Program-made: the position numbers and the translations under genes | Shown here: in pieces, positions 1 to 8,086 of the stretch | How positions within the stretch are numbered: the first letter of the stretch is position 1 | How the letters are laid out: every line of letters begins with the position of its first letter | Notes under the pieces: model-generated | Told to the model about the DNA's origin: nothing | What the model saw: the letters and a program-made list of their open reading frames with translations, nothing else | The model's database searches: none | From: Chryseobacterium populi | GTDB lineage: Bacteria; Bacteroidota; Bacteroidia; Flavobacteriales; Weeksellaceae | Length of the DNA stretch: 64,000 nucleotides | NCBI RefSeq assembly: GCF_000282115.1 | Contig: NZ_AKJY01000034.1 | Coordinates: 1 to 64,000 of the forward strand | Direction of reading: 5' to 3'

Positions 1-3
1 TAT

Positions 4-41
4 AAAAAAGTCTCACAGAGTATTCTGTGAGACTTTTTTTT
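4..41. terminator. Bidirectional intrinsic terminator
   Basis: A perfect 10-bp stem (GTCTCACAGA / TCTGTGAGAC, loop GTAT) is flanked by an A run on the left and eight T on the right. It can therefore terminate transcription in both directions. It lies downstream of the minus-strand fibre operon ending at 206 and would also serve a gene entering from the left edge. Confidence 0.85.
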
Positions 42-54
42 GTTATATACCTAA

Positions 55-190
55 TCCAATACCAATAATCAATAGATGATGAAGGATAGATGATAATTAA
101 TAAAAGGTACACCATAAATGATGAGGAAGGAGTAATTATAATACCCGGAGTCATTTTTCATTCATCACTTATCACTTATCAATCATAATG
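55..190. repeat. Degenerate opposed-arm intergenic repeat
   Basis: This low-complexity stretch has a left arm of short motifs (ATAGATGATGAAGGATAGATG, roughly 70-95) and a right arm of their approximate complement (CATCACTTATCACTTATCAA, roughly 163-182). It resembles the elements near 17218, 19512 and 48058. It shows no coding signature. Transcribed, it could form a long imperfect hairpin. Its function is unknown. Confidence 0.5.
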
Positions 191-205
191 GCTCTTTAAT
201 GCCTT

Positions 206-733
206 TCAAATTGCACTTATCGTAAAAACAACGCTGCTCTGATATGTAGCAGAAGGAATTATTACCGATACACCACTCAGCTGTAATTGAATCGGAATAT
301 TAGAATAAGCTGCCAACGCTAACGTTGCCGTAATTCTGAATAGTTCAGCATCTGTGAGAGTAAGTGTTTGGTAAGCCGTTCCTCCGCTTATGCTACACAG
401 TACACAGGCCGTAGTTCCGTCTCCGGTTCTTTTGGCAGATAAAACCAAAGAATTATGCCATGTGGGATTAGCCTGATAATGTACGGAGACTTTTGCGTTA
501 CCCAATAATAATGGAACACTGGCAGCCAATAGAATCTGGTTGGTTGCACTTTCATAAGTTCCGGCATAATTGCTCCCGGCTTCGGTAATTGAGGGAATTG
601 AAACAGTCCAGTTTGAACCTCCAACCGTCAACGTTCGTTGTGCTTTAAACACTCCACTCCATATTATCAGAATAAGAATCATACATTTGTTGTGAAGGGA
701 TTTTTTTTGTAAAAAGCGGCTGTGAGATTTCAT
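206..733 (-). CDS. Exported minor fibre subunit-like protein
   Basis: This 175-residue protein has an N-terminal hydrophobic segment (about residues 18-30) that fits a signal peptide. The rest is a beta-rich, Thr/Ser/Ala-rich body. It is the last gene of the minus-strand operon, 11 bases after the preceding subunit gene. Its C-terminus (alternating hydrophobics ending SSVVFTISAI) resembles the ends of the subunits at 745 and 4931 (ITYTITE, VTYTISDN), but the middle is different. Unlike those two it has a CxxC pair (CVLC, around residues 110-113). From its position and divergence I infer a minor, tip or anchor component. I do not recognise a named family. Confidence 0.65.
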   Translation of the reverse strand: MKSHSRFLQKKSLHNKCMILILIIWSGVFKAQRTLTVGGSNWTVSIPSITEAGSNYAGTYESATNQILLAASVPLLLGNAKVSVHYQANPTWHNSLVLSAKRTGDGTTACVLCSISGGTAYQTLTLTDAELFRITATLALAAYSNIPIQLQLSGVSVIIPSATYQSSVVFTISAI

Positions 734-744
734 TTTAATTTTAT

Positions 745-1281
745 TTATTCGGTGATCGTATAGGTAATAGCAACCTGATTATTGGTATGGGCAGATAAAT
801 TGGCATAGGTATTGGGAACCAGTGTAATGGTCAGCCGGTGGCCGTTATTCGCTCCGTTTCCTGTAAATGCTCCGCCTATTCCACTTATAATGGTAATTGG
901 AGTGGTAGTAAGAGTTACTTGTGCTGAAGGTGTGCCTAAAGTACCTCCACCGGCTCCGGAAGCAGCTGCGGCCTGTAATTTTATATCAATGCCGGGAATA
1001 ATCTGATTAACGGAAGCTGTAATTTTTCTCGTAAGTCCTCCGGAAGTGATAGCTGAAGTGTAATTTATCCATTTGGCGGTATTGGCAGATGGGTTTATAA
1101 TTGGTCTTCCTGCATCTGTAGGAGCTGCGAAGCTTAAACTAATATTTCCCGTAGGTTCTACATCCAGTAATGTAACGACTGGAAGCGTTATGGAAACAGT
1201 TTTGCTACCGGTTGTCTGGGGGAATACTTTACAGGATAATATAAAGCAGATTGTCAATAATATCTGGTTAGTTTTCCTCAT
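745..1281 (-). CDS. Exported fibre subunit-like protein (second copy)
   Basis: This 178-residue protein has a clear signal peptide (residues 1-21, ending FPQ). It is clearly paralogous to the gene at 4931. Both share TLGTPSAQ, the IISGIG(G/S)A(F/Y)TG segment and GANNGH, and both end in an alternating hydrophobic strand. It has no cysteine in the mature part. After the signal peptide comes an alternating stretch (KTVSITLPVVTLLDVEP), which is what a donor strand in chaperone-usher fibres would look like; that reading is inference. The start overlaps the stop of the usher-like gene by 4 bases, so the two are probably translationally coupled. It is likely a structural or minor subunit of the same fibre. 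Confidence 0.7.
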   Translation of the reverse strand: MRKTNQILLTICFILSCKVFPQTTGSKTVSITLPVVTLLDVEPTGNISLSFAAPTDAGRPIINPSANTAKWINYTSAITSGGLTRKITASVNQIIPGIDIKLQAAAASGAGGGTLGTPSAQVTLTTTPITIISGIGGAFTGNGANNGHRLTITLVPNTYANLSAHTNNQVAITYTITE

Positions 1282-4034
1282 TTTTTCTTTTTTATTTCAT
1301 TGTATCCAACTTTTATACTTTCCTGCTGGTATCTAATTTCTGATTGTTGCTTTACAACATTGATGGTTAAATTTTTTATTTCAGAAGGCTTTAACATAAA
1401 ATGAAAAACGGCCATAGAAATTTTATAGCGTTTGTCCAGTCCGTTTCTGTATATTTTTAGAGTCCAATCTCCCGGGCGTAAATAAGTAAAATCAAAAACA
1501 TCTCCTATAAAAGCTATTTTCCTGTAAGTTTGTTCACCATTGGATGCTTCTAAAATGATACTTTCTCTTTTCTTTTTTTCCTTTTTGAGCGGAAACTGGG
1601 CAAAACTCAACTGATTATTTCCAGAAGCTTCATTAAATTCAATATGTCCCTGGATCTCTGCAGCAGTTGTTAAACCGAAATTAAAAATATGGTCTTTATT
1701 AGTCAATAATACGGAAGCAGGCAAAGTAACATCCGGAATATCATCGATTTCTGTTGTTGACCGGTCTATTTCAAGCAAATAATCTCCCGGAACAACATTT
1801 TTAAATATAAAATTTCCGCTCTTATCGGTAACTGCAAGATGGCTCCCAAGCAATAATCTTATCCCATCTACTTTCTTTACACCCATATTACTGATGTTTC
1901 CTGATAAAGTAGTGTATTCTGCAATTTTTTGTACAGGTATATTAAGGCGCCATGTGTAGCGTAGAGAAAATATAAAATCTTTATTTCCCAGTTCTCCTCT
2001 TTGTAAAGTATATCTTCCGGATAAATCAAATTCATGTCCCTGAAAAAGCTGCTGATGAAAAAGAAGCTCAAAAAGATTTCTGTCATTATAATATTCTTCA
2101 GGCATATAATTATTCTGATAAAAAATACTCAGGAATGTTTTGGAAGAAAACCTGCTCATGACACGGGCTCCATAGTAAAACTGTTTCTGGTTCTGCAGTT
2201 GGTATCGGGAAGTAATAGCATAGCTTCCATATACATTGAAAGAAGTTTTAAATTTTTCAAAACCCAGATTAATGGTATAAAAACTTGAATTTCCGGAAAA
2301 AGCAGTCAGATAGTTATCTGTATTGCCAAACTGGCTTTCCAGGTTCAGTTGAAAAATTCCTAACTGCTGATCGATACTTATCCTGAAATATTTTTCGTTA
2401 TAATCAAATTCTCTTGGCTCGAGACGGTCTTTATACCTTTGATATCCGTTGTAAAACATAATGGTTCCGTTCTTGAGATATCTGTAGCTGATACCATACT
2501 GAAAGAATTTTCTGTAAGGTGCTGCCAGGTATAAAGTATCTCTTTGGAAATTCCGGGCGTCCTGAACATAGTTGGTAAATACACTCAGCCTTTTTAATAT
2601 TTTAAATTGCAGGTTACCGTTAAATGTACTTGTATTGGAGAAATATCCTGAAAATTGGGGGCTTGCTCTCATATACATCATACTTCCGTTGATTCTTTCG
2701 AAATTGCCCGAAACCTGCAGCATATAAGCATTCCCTTCTGTTTTATCTGTTTTACTGTAAGATATTTCACCGGAGGCATCGATGTTTTTGTTGAGCTTAA
2801 GCTTTCCTGTTGCATAAGGAAGATGAGCATTTGAATCCAGTTTCATCCCATTAAAACTATAGCTGATCTCATCCTGTCTCGGAATCTTATATAAATATCC
2901 TGCTGTAATTTCAGATTCTTTATTAAGTTTAAAGGTGGAATATACATTAAATTCATCTTTAATATCCCGGAAAAACCTCGGATGATTGTAAAAGCCACCC
3001 AGGCTTATTTTCTTGAAATTGTAACGGATTTCTGCTCCGCGTCCATACCGGGCAAATTCTGTAAGATAGGATGATGAATAGTTTTTATCACCCAAATGAA
3101 TAAAAAAATCATTACGTCTGTAACTGATAAAATATTCCTCATATTTTGTAAAAGAATTAAATTCCACCGGGTTCTTAGTGACGGCATGAAATTCAAGCTC
3201 ACCTTTATTTTCTTTATCTAAGCTGCCTTTACCATAAAGCTCACCCTGAAAGCCATCCTGGTAATTTCCCCTGTTTTTCATTCCTATAAAAGCTAAGGAA
3301 GCCGAAACTGGTAAACGGTGATAGATATCGTCTTCGGCAGGTTTGACGGCAATAATCTTTGTACTTGTATATAGACTCTGATTTTCTGCCGGATTGTCGG
3401 GTGAATAAACCGATAGATTCAGATTCTGATATTCATTCTTTCCTAAATCGGGGTTCGTATTTTTACTGATGGTAATTATTTTTGTTTCGCCCGGTGGCAG
3501 GCTCAGTGAAGCATCATGGTCTACAATTGCATTTTTACTTTCAAGGATCAGGTTTTCTGTCATATTTCCATTGTTCTTTAATAGGAAAGAAGCTTTAATA
3601 ATTTCTCCTGCTTTTACAAATTCCGGGAAATCTATTGCAGTCAGGGAAAGCTTTCTGTTTCCGGAAATGATGATTTCTGAAGATCTGATAATCTGCTCAC
3701 TGTCAGTTTTCCCGGTTCCATATAATTTTATGGTATATTTTCCCTGTGGAGCTTCACTGGCAATTCTTAATGGAACAATATAAACAGCATTTTCTCCTGC
3801 AGGAACGGAAAATTCATTTTTTGTAATAATAGGAATGATAAATAAATCCGAAGTTTCAATCCGGATATCATAAATCTTATTCTCAGAAGTTCCGTTTTCT
3901 ATTGTAAAAGAAATAGAAGTGGATGTTCCCGGTAGCAGACTATCTTTTTTGCTGACAAATTCTTTAGGCTGTTTTTGAGAAAAAATAAGTACTGGGAATA
4001 GTATGATAAGATATAGTGCCTGATTTTTAGTCAT
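1278..4034 (-). CDS. Usher-like outer-membrane beta-barrel protein
   Basis: This 918-residue exported protein has a signal peptide at residues 1-19. Two Ig/NEW3-like domains follow (about 20-130 and 130-230), typical of periplasmic or scaffold beta-sandwiches. Then comes a long region (about 235-700) of alternating aromatic strands with short turns, as in an outer-membrane barrel. It includes FFIHLGDKNYSSS...YGRGAEIRYN, which recalls the LRLGD...RGA segment of fimbrial ushers. The C-terminus has two carboxypeptidase-regulatory/SpaA-like sandwiches (about 705-780 and 790-915). A barrel flanked by N- and C-terminal sandwiches is usher architecture. The start overlaps the chaperone-like gene by 8 bases. 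Usher function is inference; an ordinary outer-membrane protein is the alternative. Confidence 0.65.
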   Translation of the reverse strand: MTKNQALYLIILFPVLIFSQKQPKEFVSKKDSLLPGTSTSISFTIENGTSENKIYDIRIETSDLFIIPIITKNEFSVPAGENAVYIVPLRIASEAPQGKYTIKLYGTGKTDSEQIIRSSEIIISGNRKLSLTAIDFPEFVKAGEIIKASFLLKNNGNMTENLILESKNAIVDHDASLSLPPGETKIITISKNTNPDLGKNEYQNLNLSVYSPDNPAENQSLYTSTKIIAVKPAEDDIYHRLPVSASLAFIGMKNRGNYQDGFQGELYGKGSLDKENKGELEFHAVTKNPVEFNSFTKYEEYFISYRRNDFFIHLGDKNYSSSYLTEFARYGRGAEIRYNFKKISLGGFYNHPRFFRDIKDEFNVYSTFKLNKESEITAGYLYKIPRQDEISYSFNGMKLDSNAHLPYATGKLKLNKNIDASGEISYSKTDKTEGNAYMLQVSGNFERINGSMMYMRASPQFSGYFSNTSTFNGNLQFKILKRLSVFTNYVQDARNFQRDTLYLAAPYRKFFQYGISYRYLKNGTIMFYNGYQRYKDRLEPREFDYNEKYFRISIDQQLGIFQLNLESQFGNTDNYLTAFSGNSSFYTINLGFEKFKTSFNVYGSYAITSRYQLQNQKQFYYGARVMSRFSSKTFLSIFYQNNYMPEEYYNDRNLFELLFHQQLFQGHEFDLSGRYTLQRGELGNKDFIFSLRYTWRLNIPVQKIAEYTTLSGNISNMGVKKVDGIRLLLGSHLAVTDKSGNFIFKNVVPGDYLLEIDRSTTEIDDIPDVTLPASVLLTNKDHIFNFGLTTAAEIQGHIEFNEASGNNQLSFAQFPLKKEKKKRESIILEASNGEQTYRKIAFIGDVFDFTYLRPGDWTLKIYRNGLDKRYKISMAVFHFMLKPSEIKNLTINVVKQQSEIRYQQESIKVGYNEIKKKK

Positions 4035-4827
4035 TCTTTACTTCTAGTTCCACATTGAGAGCAAAAGCGTTTTCATCTTCATCAGTAGCTATGATTACAG
4101 CATTGTACTTATCAGGAGGTATTTTGCTGATATCAATATGAAATGATTTGGATGTTTTAGGTAATAATCCCATGGCCTGGCTGGAAAAGGTTCCTACTTT
4201 CTGTCCGTTTTTGCGGTTATACATTTCAATAGCTGCTGTTGGTTTACAATAAATTTCACCTTTATTGGCTATTGCGATTTTAGCGATGTGCCTGCCTTCT
4301 TCTTTATCAATTTTTACACTTTCAAACTTAAGATCAGGTTTTATATTTTCCGAATCATAATCGGTAATCACCTGGATTGCATACCGGACGATAGAGGTGA
4401 TATTCACACCGTCTTTATTCTCGTTCGGCTTTACATCTTCTACGGGCTCAACGATGATTACGCTCCAATAGCTGCCTGGTTTGGCTACCTGATTGGGAAT
4501 GGTAATCTCATAATACACTTCAGTTTTTTCTTTGGCCTTTAACGTCAGAAAATTAGTATTAAGTCTGATCCAGTCTGTATTGGTTTTATCATTCGTGTGT
4601 GGAGCGGTAAAATTGATTGAGCCATCCGCATGATAAGTGAAATCCTGTAAGAATATTTTCACGTTCTGCGGTTGGTTGTCTGTATTTTCTATTGCGATCT
4701 TTCCCTTATAAACCTGTCCGTTTTCTACCTTATAATTATGGGTAAGGCCATTAAGGATCACAATACCCGCCTGTAAAACGGCAAAAGGTAAAATAAGGCT
4801 AATAAAAAAGAAAATACGCTTTATCAT
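4027..4827 (-). CDS. Periplasmic fimbrial-chaperone-like protein (two Ig-like domains)
   Basis: This 266-residue protein has a signal peptide (residues 1-20) and two beta-sandwich domains. The first (about 22-145) carries GKIAIENTDNQPQNVKIF, DWIRL and KPGSYWSVIIVEP. These resemble the DUF916 / PapD-type fold used to bind extracellular fibre or cell-wall proteins. The second (about 150-262) has LPKTSKSFHIDIS and PPDKYNAVIIATDE. It lies between the major subunit gene (103 bases upstream) and the usher-like gene (8-base overlap), the usual position of a subunit chaperone. The fold assignment is moderate; the chaperone role is inferred from context. Confidence 0.65.
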   Translation of the reverse strand: MIKRIFFFISLILPFAVLQAGIVILNGLTHNYKVENGQVYKGKIAIENTDNQPQNVKIFLQDFTYHADGSINFTAPHTNDKTNTDWIRLNTNFLTLKAKEKTEVYYEITIPNQVAKPGSYWSVIIVEPVEDVKPNENKDGVNITSIVRYAIQVITDYDSENIKPDLKFESVKIDKEEGRHIAKIAIANKGEIYCKPTAAIEMYNRKNGQKVGTFSSQAMGLLPKTSKSFHIDISKIPPDKYNAVIIATDEDENAFALNVELEVKND

Positions 4828-4930
4828 TTTTATGTAAAGTTTTTGAGTTTAAAATAAGACAGCAGAAAATAAAGAAGAAACTGATGAAACAATTTCTCCT
4901 TATTTACTTTAAGGTCGGGGTGTTCAGATT

Positions 4931-5509
4931 CTAATTATCCGAAATGGTATAGGTAACGGTAGCTACAGCTGTAGTTGTGGCTTCCAGGTCCGCATAGGCA
5001 GCTACACCACCGGGGCCGCTTCCTGCAGCTAAAGCATAAGTAAGATTATGGCCGTTATTGGCTCCGTCTCCTGTATAAGCACTCCCGATACCTGAAATGA
5101 TCGTTTGATCCGCTGCACTCAGTGTTAATTGGGCAGAAGGTGTTCCTAATGTCCCGCCACCTGAGCCTGTAGCTGTCGCTGCAGTAACATTGATGTCAAC
5201 TCCCGGAATTAAGGCATCCAGTTTTACAGACACATTACGGGTAGCATCTGCAACCGATTTAATAGATGAATAATTGAGCCAGAGTGTGGTGTTGGTAGCT
5301 GTAGGAACGATAGGAAGACCAGCTTCTGTAGGAGCGGTAAAACTTAAAGTGATGTTTTTGCTGGCAGCAGGTTCAATATCTACCAGTGCAACCTCCGGAA
5401 CGGTAATACCAATCGTATGATTATCAGTGTTGGTGTCCTGAGCATGTACATAAGCAGAAACGGCTAATGCCACTAAAGACAGCGATAAATTTAGTTTTAA
5501 TTTTTTCAT
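4931..5509 (-). CDS. Exported major fibre subunit-like protein
   Basis: This 192-residue protein has a signal peptide (residues 1-23, ending VHA). The mature part has no cysteine and is rich in Thr, Ala, Ser and Gly. It begins with an alternating hydrophobic strand (HTIGITVPEVALVDIEP) and ends with another (VATVTYTISDN). It is paralogous to the product at 745, sharing GGGTLGTPSAQ, TIISGIGSAYTG and GANNGH. It is first in the operon and separated from the chaperone-like gene by 103 bases. That would allow higher expression of this gene than the rest, as expected for a major subunit. The assignment to fibre subunit is inference from locus organisation. Confidence 0.68.
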   Translation of the reverse strand: MKKLKLNLSLSLVALAVSAYVHAQDTNTDNHTIGITVPEVALVDIEPAASKNITLSFTAPTEAGLPIVPTATNTTLWLNYSSIKSVADATRNVSVKLDALIPGVDINVTAATATGSGGGTLGTPSAQLTLSAADQTIISGIGSAYTGDGANNGHNLTYALAAGSGPGGVAAYADLEATTTAVATVTYTISDN

Positions 5510-5606
5510 GGTTGGTTATAGTTTTGTAGAGTGAAATTAATAAAAATTAAATAAAGGCTAAAAATTTTTATGTTAAAATGTAAAACATTAACACTCGTAA
5601 AAACAA

Positions 5607-5631
5607 AAGCCTTACACCGAAAGTAAGGCTT
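5607..5631. terminator. Intrinsic terminator after phospholipase C gene
   Basis: A 9-bp stem AAGCCTTAC / GTAAGGCTT encloses a 7-base loop. It is preceded on the plus strand by an A-rich run that becomes the U tract of the minus-strand transcript. It lies just past the stop of the phospholipase gene (5659) and separates it from the fibre operon. Confidence 0.75.
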
Positions 5632-5658
5632 AAATGTATTTTGAATCATTGAAACATA

Positions 5659-8004
5659 TTATGCCCAATGTGGATCAGATATAGAAACTTTTCCTGTTTC
5701 TATCCGTCCTGAAAAATGCCAGACGTTTTTTTCTGAATGTATTTTGATGTCATACCATCCCTTGGTTGCAGCGAGATTAATAATGATTTTCTCTTCAGAT
5801 TGATTGACAGCAATCTTCTTCTGACTTTTTCCGTACAGGTTTTCGAGACTGATACTTATGTTTTCTTTCGTATTCTTTTTTATCATCAGATGAACTTCAT
5901 TTTTCCGGGTATCATTCAGTAATCTGATTTCCAGTTCAGGTTGATGGTCACCTTTGAAATTTCTGTAAAAGCCATTGGGACCAAAAACTTCATAATCATA
6001 CCGGCCGGAGTTTACAGCATGAGACAATTCCTGTTTTGAATATAAAGCATAAGAAAAATGATAATTTTCACTTTCAAACTGGGTCCTGTCGTAAATCAAT
6101 AATGGGATTCCTGCGTCTTTCAGATTAACCATTTTAATATGATTGCCTTCTAAATTAACGAGGAAATCATAAGGCAGCGGATTGGAAGGTTTCATTCCCC
6201 GCTCCTGAATTTCCAATAAATCAGTATGCAATTCATTTTCAGAATACCATTTCAGATTTGGGACGGGCTTATTTTTCGCAGCATTGATCGTTTTCGCATA
6301 ATCTTTCTGGTTTAAATAATCCATCTGTGGAACTTTCACACTGGATGTATTAAATGCAGAAATCAGATCACCACAGATCGCACGCCTCCAGTCACTGATA
6401 TTATCAATGGTAACATCCTTACTGAATTTCTTCTGTATAAATTTTTCAAGAAACTGAAGAACTGAAGTGTGATCCGAAACTTCAGAATTAACGAAACCTC
6501 CCTTCGTCCACGGAGATGCAATAATCATCGGCACTCTGTATCCCAGTCCTACCGTTCCTTCAATCCGTTCATGATCCTTCAACGGAAGGGTTGACATATA
6601 TTCCTGGTTTTTGTTGACATATTCTGCTCCTTCTTTTCCATTCATATCGACGGGCTGATTGGGGTTTAAAGGTGGTGCAAACGGTAATACATGATCAAAG
6701 TAACCGTCATTTTCATCATAATTGATAATGAAAATGGTCTTTTTCCATGTTTCAGGATCCTTGGTAAGAATATTTAAAACCTCAGAAATATACCATGCCC
6801 CATACCACGGTGAACCGGGATGATCCGAAAAATGTTCCGGAGCAACCAGCCATGACACCAAAGGAAGCTTTTTGTCTTCCACATCTTTTCGGAACTGGAA
6901 TAAAACATCACCTTTAGGTACTACTAACCTTTCTCCATGTTCATCATTGCCGATTTCCAGATTCCAGTATTCCGGATCTCCCGAATTGGTGGTGAATGCT
7001 TTTTCATGAAGATTTTTTTCTTTCCGGGAAAGCTTTGAATAATTATCAGGGTGATATTTTATCTGGTCTTCCTGAAGTTCTGCAATCCTATTTTCAAATC
7101 TTTCCTTCTGCTTCGGATTTTTTTCAATTTCCTGCTTCAGGTAAGTAATGATATGGGGAATGTTTTTATAATACCCTTTTGAAAATTTTACATTGAAGTT
7201 TGAAAACCATTCGATCGGGTTATCGGTAAAATTGCTTAGCCAGGCTTCCTGCTCTCCGGACATTCCTTTAGGTAAGCTGATTTCATTCTGATAAATTTTC
7301 CATGAAACATTTTGTTCTTCTAATATTTCAGGAAAGCTTTTCCATCTTGCCTGATGGTTTTTATCATAATCAATATTTTCGTTAAAAACATTTGCTTTTG
7401 CTTTGCCGTTTTTCTGCTCACGAATGGTTCCGGACCACAGAAAAAGCCTGTTGGGTGTGGTTCCCGTCAGTGAGGAACAAAAATATTGGTCAAAAATGGT
7501 AAAGGCATCTGCAAGCTGATAATAAAAAGGAAGATCTTCACGGTTGTAATATCCTAATGTCAGCGGAATATCTTTATAATCTTTATTTCCTGATGCTTTT
7601 GCCTGCAGCCACTGATCATACTTCCCCTGATGTAAAGCTTTTTGCTGATCAGACCATGAATGGGGAAGTGAGCTCATCCAGGTAGATTTTGTATTTCTTA
7701 AATCTAAACGGGCAGGAGAAGCATATTTCCCGGCATCATTTTTCTGGAAAAAAACGGAATACCCGTCCGGCTTTATAAAAGCTCTTTTATCCAGAAATCC
7801 GCGTACTCCTTTAAGTGAGCCGAAAGCGTGGTCGAAAGAACGGTTTTCCTGCATTAAGATCACAACATGTTCCGCATCATAAAAAGTAGACTGAGCTGCA
7901 GGCTCTATTGTTAAAGCCTTCAGGATAGAAGGATGTAAAACACTTGAAGTTCCCAGCCCAGCCAGTAACAATCCTGATTTTTCTAAAAATTCTCTTCTTT
8001 TCAT
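5659..8004 (-). CDS. Phosphocholine-specific phospholipase C (Tat-exported)
   Basis: This 781-residue protein belongs to the bacterial phospholipase C / acid phosphatase family that cleaves phosphatidylcholine-type lipids to diacylglycerol and phosphocholine. The start is taken at 8004 because the protein then begins MKRREFLEK, a twin-arginine signal; an in-frame extension to 8133 would bury it. Family landmarks are QENRSFDHAFGSLKGVRGF near the N-terminus and NYDENDGYFDHV in the catalytic core. The C-terminal part (about 600-781) looks like the two beta-sandwich domains usual in this family. It lies 82 bases after susD on the same strand, so its substrate may be what the SusCD pair imports. 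The exact lipid head-group preference cannot be read from sequence. Confidence 0.9.
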   Translation of the reverse strand: MKRREFLEKSGLLLAGLGTSSVLHPSILKALTIEPAAQSTFYDAEHVVILMQENRSFDHAFGSLKGVRGFLDKRAFIKPDGYSVFFQKNDAGKYASPARLDLRNTKSTWMSSLPHSWSDQQKALHQGKYDQWLQAKASGNKDYKDIPLTLGYYNREDLPFYYQLADAFTIFDQYFCSSLTGTTPNRLFLWSGTIREQKNGKAKANVFNENIDYDKNHQARWKSFPEILEEQNVSWKIYQNEISLPKGMSGEQEAWLSNFTDNPIEWFSNFNVKFSKGYYKNIPHIITYLKQEIEKNPKQKERFENRIAELQEDQIKYHPDNYSKLSRKEKNLHEKAFTTNSGDPEYWNLEIGNDEHGERLVVPKGDVLFQFRKDVEDKKLPLVSWLVAPEHFSDHPGSPWYGAWYISEVLNILTKDPETWKKTIFIINYDENDGYFDHVLPFAPPLNPNQPVDMNGKEGAEYVNKNQEYMSTLPLKDHERIEGTVGLGYRVPMIIASPWTKGGFVNSEVSDHTSVLQFLEKFIQKKFSKDVTIDNISDWRRAICGDLISAFNTSSVKVPQMDYLNQKDYAKTINAAKNKPVPNLKWYSENELHTDLLEIQERGMKPSNPLPYDFLVNLEGNHIKMVNLKDAGIPLLIYDRTQFESENYHFSYALYSKQELSHAVNSGRYDYEVFGPNGFYRNFKGDHQPELEIRLLNDTRKNEVHLMIKKNTKENISISLENLYGKSQKKIAVNQSEEKIIINLAATKGWYDIKIHSEKNVWHFSGRIETGKVSISDPHWA

Positions 8005-8086
8005 AATAAATAATAATAGGAAAGAAACCGCAAGATAACAGTTATTCTCCTGCGATTTCTCTTTGATACAGTAAAAAGTTAGATTT

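Noticed and set aside
55..190. CRISPR-like array
   Set aside because: The repeats are 7-9 bases, degenerate and without unique spacers; there are no cas genes nearby.
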